Below are positions 1-8,251 of a stretch of DNA of 64,000 nucleotides, in pieces. The notes under the pieces were generated by a model. It searched no databases. It was given only the letters and a program-made list of their open reading frames with translations, and was not told the origin of the DNA. The stretch comes from JBBQZP01 sp038207585 (lineage in GTDB: Bacteria > Pseudomonadota > Alphaproteobacteria > Rhodobacterales > Rhodobacteraceae). The stretch covers positions 1 to 64,000 of the forward strand of contig JBBQZP010000022.1 in the NCBI GenBank assembly GCA_038207585.1. Direction: 5' to 3'. The position numbers and the translations under genes are program-made. How positions within the stretch are numbered: the stretch's first letter is position 1; each line of letters begins with the position of its first letter.

Positions 1-1018
1 TGCGGGCAAGCTGCGCGCGGCGTTCGGCAAAGGGGCGCGCGCGCAGGTCGATGCCGTCCGCTTCCAGCAGATCATAGGCCAGCATGCGGGCGGGGGCGGT
101 TGTCAGCAGCGTTTTGGGCACAGTCTTGCGGTTAATGCGGGGTTGAAGGGCGGCGAAGGGTTGCGGCACAGCGTCGGCCCAGGCCAATATCTCGCCGTCG
201 ATCACGGTGCCCGGCGGCAGGAAATCGGCCAGCGGCGCGAATTCGGGAAAGCGGTCGGTGATCAGTTCTTCGCCGCGTGACCAAAGCGCGAAATGACCCG
301 GCCGCGCGATCAGTTGCCCCCGGATGCCATCCCATTTCCATTCCGCGATCCAGTCGGCGGGGGGGCCAAGATCGTGGGGGGCCAGTTCCAGTTGTGCGGC
401 CAGTGCAAAGGGGTAGGGCCGGGCCGAGGCTGCACCTTCGGGGTCGGGGGCGATCAGTTCGGCGTAGGTTGTCGTCAGCGGCGACCAGTTGCCCATCAAC
501 CGGTGCGCCAGTGTGGCCTCGTCAATTCCGGTGGCGGATGCCATTGCGCGGGTCATCAGGCCCTGACTGACGCCCATGCGAAAGCCGCCGGTGATCAGCT
601 TGTTGAACAGAAAGCGTGCGTCGGGGGCGAGGCTTGCCCATGCGGCAAGGATCGCTGCGCGGCGGGGTTCGGGGGGCTGTCCGGCAAGGGCTGTCAGGTG
701 CAAAAGCCAGTCTGACAGGCTGCGGTCGCTTTGAGTCTCAGGCGGCGGCAGGATCAGCGCGATGGTTTCGGCCAGATCGCCGACCATCGCATAGCTTTCC
801 TCGAACAGCCACAAAGGCAGGTCTGCGACTTCGGCGGCCCAGAGGCGCAGTTCGGTGGCGGTGACGGTGCGCTTGGGGCGGCGGCCTGACAGCAGGGCGG
901 CAGTCCAGAGGCGGTCGGATTCCGGGGCGTCGCGGAAATATGCGGTCAGGGCTGCGAGTTTCGCAGAGGTTTTGGTGGTGCCATCCAGGGCCGCGAAAAG
1001 CGTGGCAAAGCGGTTCAT
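1..1018 (-). CDS. ATP-dependent DNA ligase, 3' end outside window
   Basis: Cisplatin/UV-type bacterial ATP-dependent DNA ligase that seals nicks through a ligase-adenylate intermediate. Translating the minus strand from the ATG at 1018 gives an open frame to the window edge (about 339 residues). Residues 1-200 form the helical N-terminal DNA-binding region; the nucleotidyltransferase active-site motif EWKWDGIR, with the adenylated lysine at about residue 228, follows. Downstream VIDGEILAW matches the metal-binding motif of the family. The C-terminal OB domain is cut off by the window. It lies 109 bp downstream of the exonuclease gene on the same strand. This pair is known as part of the ligase-associated repair cassette, usually with a DEXH helicase and a PdeM nuclease, which would be outside the window. 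The family assignment is firm; the biological substrate is inferred. Confidence 0.9.
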   Translation of the reverse strand, partial: MNRFATLFAALDGTTKTSAKLAALTAYFRDAPESDRLWTAALLSGRRPKRTVTATELRLWAAEVADLPLWLFEESYAMVGDLAETIALILPPPETQSDRSLSDWLLHLTALAGQPPEPRRAAILAAWASLAPDARFLFNKLITGGFRMGVSQGLMTRAMASATGIDEATLAHRLMGNWSPLTTTYAELIAPDPEGAASARPYPFALAAQLELAPHDLGPPADWIAEWKWDGIRGQLIARPGHFALWSRGEELITDRFPEFAPLADFLPPGTVIDGEILAWADAVPQPFAALQPRINRKTVPKTLLTTAPARMLAYDLLEADGIDLRARPFAERRAQLAR

Positions 1019-1127
1019 CGGGGCGAGTCCGAGGAAAGTGGGGGGCTGTCTGCCCCCCAACGTCTTTCGCGGGCGAAAGTCGTTCCCCCCCGAGGATATT
1101 TATGAACAGAAAAAGGGCGAAGTGCGG

Positions 1128-2144
1128 TCATTCGGTCAGTTCCGTGTCGGCGGCGGCTTCACCTTCCCATTCGGTCGCGACAATGCCCGCGTCGTAACCC
1201 TGTTCGGCCAGCCAGCGGCAGAAGGGGGCGGTGTAGCCGTGGGTGACAAAGACGCGCGACGCCCCTGTGGCGCGTATTGCGTCGTTCAGGCCGGGCCAGT
1301 CGGCATGGTCCGACAGGATGAAGCCGGTGCCCGAGGCGCGCCTGCGCTTGATGCCGCGCAGCGCCATCCATCCCGAGGCGAAGCCTTCGTTAAAGCTGCC
1401 GAACCGCCGTGCCCAAGGGGTGGCGCTGGCCGAGGGTGGGGCCAGAACCAGCGCGCGGGGGTGGGTTTTGGCGCTGATGTCGGCGGTGACGGGGATTGTT
1501 GGCGGCATGGCGTAGCCTTGGGCGCGCAGGATCGCCGTTGTCGCCTCGACTGCACCATGGGTCAGGATCGGGCCGATGGTCGGATCAAAATGGGTAAGGA
1601 TGCGCTGCGCCTTGCCAAGGGCATAGGCGCCCAGAATTGACACTTGGCCCCGGTCGGCATTTGCCGCCCACCAGCGGTTGATCTGGGCCATCACGTCCGC
1701 TTGCGGTTGCCAGCGAAAGACCGGCAGACCGAACGTGCATTCGGAAATAAAGGTATCGCAGGCGACCGGCTCGAACGGTTCGCTTAACCCATCGGGGGTC
1801 GTTTTGTAGTCGCCCGATACGACCCAGACCTCGCCCGCGACCTCGACTCTGATCTGGGCCGATCCGGGAACATGCCCCGCCGGATGGAATGACACGGTGG
1901 CGCCGCCGATCTGCCGCGCCTCACCATATCCGATGCCATCGAGCGCAATCGCGCCAAGTCGGTGGCGCATCACCGGGCCTGCGGCATGGGTTGCAAGGTA
2001 GCGGGCATGTCCGGGGCGGGCGTGATCCGAATGACCGTGCGTGATCAGCGCGCGGTCGACCGGACGCCAGGGGTCGATATGAAAATCCCCCGCCGGGCAA
2101 TAGATGCCCCTTCCGGTAAAGGTCAGAACGGGCGCGCGCGTCAT
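1128..2144 (-). CDS. Ligase-associated DNA exonuclease (MBL fold)
   Basis: 338-residue metallo-beta-lactamase/beta-CASP-type nuclease of the ligase-associated family. The metal-binding signature HGHSDHAR is near residues 36-43, followed by a GHVPGSAQI segment carrying a further metal ligand and the VVSGDYK strand-turn. The C-terminal HSDHAD-like segment (SDHADW, about residues 275-280) completes the family pattern. It is transcribed toward the ligase gene, and the two probably act together in end processing and sealing during DNA repair. The start at 2144 is the ATG of MTRAPVL. No signal peptide is present, so it is cytoplasmic. The partner is seen directly; the shared pathway follows from the family's conserved neighbourhood. 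Confidence 0.9.
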   Translation of the reverse strand: MTRAPVLTFTGRGIYCPAGDFHIDPWRPVDRALITHGHSDHARPGHARYLATHAAGPVMRHRLGAIALDGIGYGEARQIGGATVSFHPAGHVPGSAQIRVEVAGEVWVVSGDYKTTPDGLSEPFEPVACDTFISECTFGLPVFRWQPQADVMAQINRWWAANADRGQVSILGAYALGKAQRILTHFDPTIGPILTHGAVEATTAILRAQGYAMPPTIPVTADISAKTHPRALVLAPPSASATPWARRFGSFNEGFASGWMALRGIKRRRASGTGFILSDHADWPGLNDAIRATGASRVFVTHGYTAPFCRWLAEQGYDAGIVATEWEGEAAADTELTE

Positions 2145-2318
2145 AGATCAAGTGTAGTGCTGCGACGGCGTCGCGCCAGAGAGGGTTTTTGCCCGATAAT
2201 TAGGCATCTGACCCCAAAAAGGCAGTTTGGGCACCCCCGAAGCCGGGAGAGGGCCTTTCCAGCCGACAAAAGGCCTGATTAACTGTGGCTTACAATCCGA
2301 CGAAGGGGTGCGACGACA

Positions 2319-3731
2319 GTGACGACCCATTTCAACGAAATGTTTCACGGGCCTGATGTGCGCGCCCCCTATGCGCAACTGGAAGGCTGGACCAAGTCCA
2401 TGCCCGACGCCGTGCGCCATTTGAAACAGGCCGAGGCGGAGCAGCTGTTCCGGCGTATCGGCATCACCTTTGCTGTTTACGGCGAGGGCGGCGATCCTGA
2501 CCGGCTGATCCCGTTCGACATGTTTCCGCGCGTGTTCAGTGCCGCCGAATGGTCGCGGCTGGAACGCGGCATCAAGCAACGCTCGCGGGCGCTGAATGCG
2601 TTTCTGGTTGATGTCTATGGGCGGGGCGAGATCGTGCGGGCCGGGCGGATTCCGGGGCGGCTGGTTTATCAGAACGCGGCTTATGAAAAGGCGGTTGTCG
2701 GGTTCGTGCCGCCCAAGGGGGTTTATTCCCACATCGTCGGCGTCGATCTGGTACGCACCGGGCCGGACGAATTTTTCGTGCTGGAAGACAACTGCCGCAC
2801 CCCAAGCGGGGTCAGCTATATGCTGGAAAACCGCGAAATCATGATGCGGATGTTCCCCGATCTTTTCCGCGAAAACCGTATCGCCCCGATTGACGGCTAT
2901 TCCGGAATGCTGCGCCGCACGCTTGCCAGCGTTGCGCCGCAGAAATGCAACGGCGATCCGGCGATCGTGCTTTTGACCCCCGGCCCCTATAACTCGGCCT
3001 ACTACGAACACTCTTTCCTTGCCGATCTGATGGGGGTGGAACTGGTCGAGGGGCAGGATCTGTTTGTCGAGGGTGAGTTTGTCTGGATGCGCACCACTGA
3101 GGGCCCGCGCCGGGTGGATGTGATTTATCGCCGGATTGATGATGCCTATATCGACCCGTTGTGTTTCCGCCCCGACAGCATGCTGGGGATACCGGGGTTG
3201 ATGGATGTGTATCGCTCGGGTGGGGTCAGCATCTGTTCGGCACCGGGGGCAGGGGTTGCCGATGACAAGGCGGTTTATACCTACGTGCCCGAAATGGTGC
3301 GGTTTTATCTGGGCGAAGAGCCGATCCTTAAGAACGTGCCGACCTGGCAATGCTCCAAGGGCGACGATGTGAAATATGTGCTGGATAACCTTGCCGAACT
3401 GGTGGTGAAAGAGGTTCACGGATCGGGCGGCTATGGGATGCTGGTCGGCCCGAAATCCAGCAAGGCCGAGGTCGAGGCTTACCGTGCGCGCATCATGGCC
3501 GACCCTGGCAATTTCATCGCACAGCCAACGCTGGCGCTGTCGACCACGCCGACGTTTGTGGATGAAGGGGTGGCACCAAGGCATGTGGACCTGAGGCCCT
3601 ATTGTCTGGTGGGTGAGCAGATCAATCTGGTGCCGGGCGGGCTGACCCGTGTGGCGCTGACCGAAGGGTCGCTGGTGGTGAATTCCAGTCAGGGGGGCGG
3701 GGTGAAAGACACCTGGGTGCTGGCGGAGTGA
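2319..3731 (+). CDS. Circularly permuted ATP-grasp protein (Anbu operon)
   Basis: 470-residue member of the COG2308 circularly permuted ATP-grasp family (formerly DUF404/DUF407), expected to ligate a carboxylate to an amine through an acyl-phosphate. The start is a GTG at 2319 preceded by a GAAGGGG ribosome-binding site. The core includes FFVLEDNCRTPSGVSY near residue 150 and VKEVHGSGGYGMLVGP near residue 370, the glycine-rich loop of the fold. The C-terminus runs 5 bp into the alpha-E gene. This is the first of four tightly packed genes ending with the Anbu peptidase, a combination known from comparative genomics and proposed to make and degrade a short peptide or modified amino acid. The actual substrate is unknown. 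Confidence 0.92.
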   Translation: MTTHFNEMFHGPDVRAPYAQLEGWTKSMPDAVRHLKQAEAEQLFRRIGITFAVYGEGGDPDRLIPFDMFPRVFSAAEWSRLERGIKQRSRALNAFLVDVYGRGEIVRAGRIPGRLVYQNAAYEKAVVGFVPPKGVYSHIVGVDLVRTGPDEFFVLEDNCRTPSGVSYMLENREIMMRMFPDLFRENRIAPIDGYSGMLRRTLASVAPQKCNGDPAIVLLTPGPYNSAYYEHSFLADLMGVELVEGQDLFVEGEFVWMRTTEGPRRVDVIYRRIDDAYIDPLCFRPDSMLGIPGLMDVYRSGGVSICSAPGAGVADDKAVYTYVPEMVRFYLGEEPILKNVPTWQCSKGDDVKYVLDNLAELVVKEVHGSGGYGMLVGPKSSKAEVEAYRARIMADPGNFIAQPTLALSTTPTFVDEGVAPRHVDLRPYCLVGEQINLVPGGLTRVALTEGSLVVNSSQGGGVKDTWVLAE

Positions 3732-3735
3732 TGGG

Positions 3736-4686
3736 ATGTTAAGCCGGACCGCAGACAACCTGTTCTGGATCGCCCGCTATATGGAACGCGCCGATACCGT
3801 GGCACGGTTTCTGGACGTAGGCTCGCGCATCTCGCTGATCCCATCATCCTATGGCTATGCCAGCGAATGGGACAGCCTGTTGCAGGCCATGGGCGGGGCA
3901 AGCGGATTTGCCGAAAAATACGGCGATCCAGTGCAGCGCAATCTGGAAAGCTATCTGTTTTTCGACCGTGACAACCCGAATTCCATCGCAAGCTGCATCT
4001 CTCAGGCGCGAGAAAACGGGCGGATCGTGCGCACCGCGCTGACATCGCAGGTGTGGGATGCGCTGAACACCGCGTTTCAGGAACTGCGCGCGCTGGAACG
4101 CAAACCGCGCAGCGAACTGGACCTGAGCACCCTGACAGATTGGACAATGCGCCATGCGGCCATGGTACGGGGTGCGATTGATGCCACGCTGTTGCGCAAT
4201 GATGGCTATAACTTCCTGAATATCGGCTATTATCTGGAACGCTCTGACAGCACGGCGCGTCTGATGGACGTGAAATACTATGTTCTGCTGCCCAAGCTGG
4301 AACTGGTGGGTTCGGGCCTTGATAACTCGCAATGGGCAATCCTTTTGCGGGCGATGTCATCGCACCGGGCATTTCACTGGGCCTACGGCGGCGACATCAC
4401 GGCGATGAAGATCGCGCATTTCCTGATCTTCAACCCGCAATGCCCGCGGTCGCTGATCACCTGTGCGGCGGGGTTGAACAACCACATGGGGCGGCTGGCC
4501 AAGGCCTATGGCAAGACGACCGAAGTGCAGGATGATGTGACAAAGCTGGTGGCCGACCTTGAGGCGACGACGGTGGAACAGGTCTTTGACGAGGGCCTGC
4601 ACGAGTTTCTTACGCGCTTCATCCACCAGACCGCCTGTCTGACCACCAAGGTGCGTGAGATTTATCTGAACGGGGATGCGCGCTGA
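3736..4686 (+). CDS. Alpha-E domain protein (Anbu operon)
   Basis: 316-residue all-helical protein of the COG2307 alpha-E family. The opening LSRTADNLFWIARYMERAD is the family hallmark, repeated in part at LNIGYYLERSDSTARLMDVKYY about residues 157-178. No catalytic residues are assigned to this family. It begins 4 bp after the ATP-grasp gene, and its last bases overlap the next start at 4686, so translation is probably coupled. In other genomes it is often fused to or adjacent to the ATP-grasp partner, suggesting a structural or substrate-presenting role in the same complex; that role is inference. Confidence 0.92.
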   Translation: MLSRTADNLFWIARYMERADTVARFLDVGSRISLIPSSYGYASEWDSLLQAMGGASGFAEKYGDPVQRNLESYLFFDRDNPNSIASCISQARENGRIVRTALTSQVWDALNTAFQELRALERKPRSELDLSTLTDWTMRHAAMVRGAIDATLLRNDGYNFLNIGYYLERSDSTARLMDVKYYVLLPKLELVGSGLDNSQWAILLRAMSSHRAFHWAYGGDITAMKIAHFLIFNPQCPRSLITCAAGLNNHMGRLAKAYGKTTEVQDDVTKLVADLEATTVEQVFDEGLHEFLTRFIHQTACLTTKVREIYLNGDAR

Positions 4687-5516
4687 TGCTGTTAAGTGTC
4701 GATCATGTGACCCGCTATATGTATGACACCCCGGTGCGCGGCGTTGTGCAAAGCCACCGCCTGCAACCGTCGGTCCATGACGGGCAAAAGGTCGTGCATT
4801 GGTCTGTCATCGTGACAGGCGGCAAGACCGGCGGGCAGTTTCGTGACGGTGCGGGCGATCTGATACAGGCCTGGTCGGTGCAGGGCCCGGTGTCCGAGAT
4901 TGTGGTGACGGTGCAGGGCACGGTGGAAACCACCGATCTGTCGGGCCTGCTGCGCGGCCACCGCGAAACGACGCCGCCTGACTGCTACATGGTCCATACG
5001 ATGCCGACCCGCGCCGATGTGGCCCTGACCGAACTTGCGCGCAGCGTGGCTGATGTGACGGACGCACTGGACCGCGCACACCGGCTTTCAGCAGCCATCT
5101 CAGATGCGATTGTCTACGCCCCCGGCGAAACCGACGCGCAGACCACCGCCGCCGAGGCTTTGGCCTTGGGCAAGGGCGTGTGTCAGGATCACACCCACGC
5201 GATGATCTCGGTCGCGCGCTGTGCGGGACTGCCCGCGCGCTATGTCTCGGGGTATCTGCATGCGACGCAAGGCGCGGATGCTGACAGCCCCGCGCAAGAG
5301 GCCGCACATGCCTGGGCCGAGGTCTGGATTGCCGGATTGGGCTGGATCGGGTTTGACGCGGCCAACCGCTGTTGCCCGGACGAGCGCTACATCAGGCTTG
5401 GCTCGGGACTCGATTCGGTGGATGCGGCACCTATCCGTGGTATTTCGCGTGGTCCGGGCACCGAAACCCTTGATGTTACCGTTGCTGTTCTGTCATCACA
5501 GCAACAAGCCCAATAG
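4686..5516 (+). CDS. Transglutaminase-like protease (Anbu operon)
   Basis: 276-residue COG1305 transglutaminase-fold protein with an N-terminal beta-rich Bact_transglu_N region (residues 1-90) and a papain-like core. The catalytic triad is visible: Cys166 in KGVCQDHTH, His208 in EAAHAWAEVW and Asp224 in GFDAANRCC. It overlaps the alpha-E gene by one base and lies 20 bp before the Anbu gene. In bacteria this fold usually hydrolyses or transfers peptide amides. With the ATP-grasp and Anbu neighbours it probably handles the same peptide product. No signal peptide, so cytoplasmic. Confidence 0.92.
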   Translation: MLLSVDHVTRYMYDTPVRGVVQSHRLQPSVHDGQKVVHWSVIVTGGKTGGQFRDGAGDLIQAWSVQGPVSEIVVTVQGTVETTDLSGLLRGHRETTPPDCYMVHTMPTRADVALTELARSVADVTDALDRAHRLSAAISDAIVYAPGETDAQTTAAEALALGKGVCQDHTHAMISVARCAGLPARYVSGYLHATQGADADSPAQEAAHAWAEVWIAGLGWIGFDAANRCCPDERYIRLGSGLDSVDAAPIRGISRGPGTETLDVTVAVLSSQQQAQ

Positions 5517-5536
5517 GGCGATTCCGGGGGACATTG

Positions 5537-6262
5537 ATGACCTATTGCGTAGGCCTTTTGCTGAACGAAGGCATGGTGCTTTTGTCGGACACGCGCACCA
5601 ATGCGGGGCTCGACAATATCTCGACCTATCGCAAGATGTTCGTGTTCGAAGACCCTGGGGAGCGGATCATCGTGCTTTTGACGGCGGGCAGCCTGTCGGT
5701 GACGCAAACCGCCATCGCGCGGTTGACCGAAGCGATGGAGCATCCCGATGCGACCGAGGACGATTCGATCCTGAAAGCGCCGACCATGCTTAAGGTTGCC
5801 GATATCATCGGCAACACGCTGGCGTCGGTGCGCGGAGAGATCCAGTCCAAGATGAACGCGATGACCCCGGGTGCCAGCGCCAGCGTCATTCTGGCCGGAC
5901 AGCGGCGTGGCGGGGCGATGCGGATGTTCCTGATCTATCCCGAGGGGAATTTCATCGAGGCGACGGAAGACACGCCGTTTTTGCAGATCGGCGAGCATAA
6001 ATACGGCAAACCCCTGCTGGACCGCGTGGTAAACCCCACAACCAGCCTTGCCGATGCGCAAAAGGCGGTGCTCTTGTCGATGGATTCGACGCTGCGGTCA
6101 AACCTGTCGGTCGGCATGCCGCTGGACCTCCTTGTGATCGAGAAAGACGCCTGCAAGACCGGCACCCGCCGCCGGATCGAGGCGGGCGACGACAGTTTTC
6201 GCGCGATGAGTGAGGCTTGGTCCAAAGCGCTGCGCGACGGGTTCACGCAGATCGAACTTTAG
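5537..6262 (+). CDS. Anbu proteasome-type peptidase
   Basis: 241-residue 20S-proteasome beta-like N-terminal hydrolase of the Anbu (ancestral beta subunit) family. Translation from ATG 5537 gives MTYCVGLLLN, so removal of Met would expose Thr1; counting from it Asp17 and Lys32 occupy the proteasome active-site positions (SDTRTNAG and YRKMF). An upstream TTG at 5534 in frame would block this and is less likely. The glycine-rich LLTAGSLSV segment near residue 50 matches the fold. No separate alpha subunit or unfoldase is encoded nearby. It is the last gene of the operon, ending just before a repeat-bearing convergent spacer. Known Anbu proteins form open-ring or helical oligomers; native substrate unknown. 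Confidence 0.93.
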   Translation: MTYCVGLLLNEGMVLLSDTRTNAGLDNISTYRKMFVFEDPGERIIVLLTAGSLSVTQTAIARLTEAMEHPDATEDDSILKAPTMLKVADIIGNTLASVRGEIQSKMNAMTPGASASVILAGQRRGGAMRMFLIYPEGNFIEATEDTPFLQIGEHKYGKPLLDRVVNPTTSLADAQKAVLLSMDSTLRSNLSVGMPLDLLVIEKDACKTGTRRRIEAGDDSFRAMSEAWSKALRDGFTQIEL

Positions 6263-6273
6263 AGCGGACTGCT

Positions 6274-6376
6274 TTCAATCTGATTCAGATTGAAGGAAAT
6301 TCAAGACATGCAAGCCATTGGAAATGTTGCGTTTTGCGTTTGATCTGCTGAACCCGATCAAACGCAACACGCTTCA
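6274..6376. repeat. Dispersed intergenic repeat, copy 1
   Basis: Convergent spacer between Anbu and the hydrolase. The block from the TTCAATCTGATTCAGA palindrome through GACATGCAAG and AATGTTGCGT matches, in inverted orientation, the spacer at 14650-14757 over about 58 bp with few mismatches. After a variable middle it ends in GCAACACGCTTCA, whose last three bases are the hydrolase stop codon. An internal stem GCGTTTGATC/GATCAAACGC could fold as a bidirectional terminator. Confidence 0.75.
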
Positions 6377-7306
6377 GGCGTTTGCGTCGAACAGACGGGC
6401 CGTTGCATCATAAAACCGGGTGCGGTGGTGGGGCTTTTCCATCATGATTTCATGCTCGGCACCGTCGAACATCTCAAGCCGTCCTTTCGGCCAGCGCGCC
6501 ATCATCGCGTGAATAGGGGCAGGATCGACGATCTTTTCCAGCGTTCCAAGCGCGCACCAGGTCGGCACATCTGGCAGTGCCATCCTTTGCAGGGCCGCGC
6601 AGTCGCGCAGGGCTGCCGCCAGCCAGCGCAGCGTCAGACCGCCAAGCGCCAGATCGGGCACGCTTTCCAGATGCCCGCGCATCCAGTCATACATTGGCTC
6701 GCTGGTGGTCAGCAGATTGCCCTGAAACGGCGCGCGGGTGACATAGCTTTCGCCTTTGGTGCCGGGTGCATAAAGATGGCCGAGCCCGATGCCGCCCGCC
6801 AGCCCCGTGACCACCCGTGAGAAAATCCGCATCGGCGGGGCAAGCAGGATGCCCCACATAGGTGCCGAAAACGCCGCCGCCCGAAACGCCGCGCCACGAT
6901 GCATGGCGCGCAGGGCGATGGAGCCGCCCATCGAATGTGACAGCAGATAAAACGGCTTCGGCAGGCCTTGGGCCTGCGCAAATTCCAGCATCGCATCCAC
7001 ATCGCGTTGATACTCGTCAAAATCCCGGACATCGCCGATCATACGGTCGGGCAGGGCGCGGTCAGACAATCCTTGTCCGCGAATGTCGATGCACAGCGTG
7101 CCATAGCCGCGCTGCGCCATCTCGGACGCTGCGGGTCCGTATTTCTCGATATATTCGGTGCGGCCGGGCAGCAGAAAGATCGTGCCCCGGTCGCCGCCGG
7201 GCCAATACGCCAGACGCAGGCGCACCGCGTCACTGGCGTTGACCCAAAAGGCCTGCCCCCCCGCCGGACCGTTCGCCAGATCGTTGTGCAGGGGGGCATC
7301 GGCCAT
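6374..7306 (-). CDS. Alpha/beta hydrolase, lysophospholipase-like
   Basis: 310-residue serine hydrolase of the monoacylglycerol lipase/lysophospholipase (Hydrolase_4, PldB-like) group. The nucleophile elbow SHSMGG (YLLSHSMGGS) lies near residue 130, the strand FLLPGRTEYIEKYG near residue 45 gives the oxyanion region, and the C-terminal DGAEHEIMME holds the likely catalytic histidine, with an Asp in KIVDPAP. No signal peptide. Three base pairs separate it from the upstream SCP2 gene, so the two are probably co-transcribed. Its stop codon is part of the dispersed repeat. A monoacylglycerol or lysolipid substrate is the default inference. Confidence 0.85.
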   Translation of the reverse strand: MADAPLHNDLANGPAGGQAFWVNASDAVRLRLAYWPGGDRGTIFLLPGRTEYIEKYGPAASEMAQRGYGTLCIDIRGQGLSDRALPDRMIGDVRDFDEYQRDVDAMLEFAQAQGLPKPFYLLSHSMGGSIALRAMHRGAAFRAAAFSAPMWGILLAPPMRIFSRVVTGLAGGIGLGHLYAPGTKGESYVTRAPFQGNLLTTSEPMYDWMRGHLESVPDLALGGLTLRWLAAALRDCAALQRMALPDVPTWCALGTLEKIVDPAPIHAMMARWPKGRLEMFDGAEHEIMMEKPHHRTRFYDATARLFDANA

Positions 7307-7309
7307 GGC

Positions 7310-7591
7310 TTACAGAACCGCCGCCAGTTTCATCGCCATGCCCATGTCGCCATCGACGGCAAGCTTGCCGGTCATGAAGGCCGTGGTCGGGTTCATGTCG
7401 CCCGAAAGAATGGCCTGAAACACGTCCGCATCTGCTGTCAGCGTAACATCCGCCTCGCCGTCGCCCTCGCGCACACCGGCGCCGTCCATCATGATGGTGC
7501 CTTCGCCGGTCAGCACGAATTTGGCAGACCCGTCAAAGTTCGGCACTTTTTGCGACAAAAGGGCGACGGCTTGGGTGATGGTTTCGCTCAT
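7310..7591 (-). CDS. SCP2 sterol-binding domain protein
   Basis: 93-residue stand-alone SCP2 domain, a small lipid-binding fold. The pattern FVLTGEGTIMMDGAG, ADVTLTADADVFQAILSGDMNPTTAFMTGKLAVDGDMGMAMKL in separate strands and helices is typical of the family, which is normally about 100 residues. It precedes the lysophospholipase-like gene by 3 bp, so a shared role in handling acyl lipids is plausible. No signal peptide or membrane segment. Ligand unknown. Confidence 0.88.
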   Translation of the reverse strand: MSETITQAVALLSQKVPNFDGSAKFVLTGEGTIMMDGAGVREGDGEADVTLTADADVFQAILSGDMNPTTAFMTGKLAVDGDMGMAMKLAAVL

Positions 7592-7675
7592 AGTGGGGAC
7601 TCCTTGGTTGGGATTTCAAAATCGTGACATGCGGGCTCTGGTTTTTCCACAACACCACGCTAAACTTGCTCTGTT

Positions 7676-8236
7676 ATGAAAGCGCATCGTCCAATTCACA
7701 ATCGTATCCTTGCGGCAGTCACGCTGTTTTTTCTGACATGCCTGCCGGCTTTTGCGCAAACTGCCGATCTGGACAGTCTGTTCACGCAGTTGAAAACCGC
7801 AGATGAGGCACAATCGCGCAAGATCGAAAAGGACATCTGGCGGGAATGGTCCAAGTCCGGCTCGCCCGCGTTTGATCTGTTGCTGGAGCGGGGCCGCGAT
7901 GCGATGGCGGCGGGCGATCTGGACGTTGCCATCCAACATCTGACCGCACTGACCGACCACGCGCCTGATTTTGCCGAAGGCTGGAATGCGCTGGCCACCG
8001 CCTATTTTCAGGAGGGCAAGTTTGGCCCGTCCATCGCCGACATCGAGCATACGCTTGCCCTTAACCCGCGCCATTTCGGCGCCTTGGCGGGCTTTGGTGC
8101 AATACTGGAGCAGATCGACCGCCCCGATCAGGCGCTGGAGGTCTATAAACAGGCGCTCGCTATACATCCGCATCTGCAAGGGGTACTGGATGCGGTGAAG
8201 CGGCTGGAACAGAAAAAAGCCGGGCAGGAACTCTAA
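7676..8236 (+). CDS. Exported TPR-repeat protein
   Basis: 186-residue protein with an N-terminal signal peptide (basic MKAHRPIHNR, hydrophobic stretch to PAFA, cleavage before QTADLD at about residue 27). The remainder is helical, with TPR repeats around residues 68-165: GWNALATAYFQEGKFGPSIADIEH and FGALAGFGAILEQIDRPDQALEVYKQAL are recognisable units. The expected location is the periplasm. It ends 15 bp before the helicase gene on the same strand. TPR proteins scaffold protein complexes; no partner can be named here. Confidence 0.85.
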   Translation: MKAHRPIHNRILAAVTLFFLTCLPAFAQTADLDSLFTQLKTADEAQSRKIEKDIWREWSKSGSPAFDLLLERGRDAMAAGDLDVAIQHLTALTDHAPDFAEGWNALATAYFQEGKFGPSIADIEHTLALNPRHFGALAGFGAILEQIDRPDQALEVYKQALAIHPHLQGVLDAVKRLEQKKAGQEL

Positions 8237-8251
8237 CCTCCGGGAACGGCT

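Noticed and set aside
2148..3758. Long minus-strand frame opposite the ATP-grasp gene
   Set aside because: It is antisense to a conserved family member, shows proline/histidine-rich composition and no motif.
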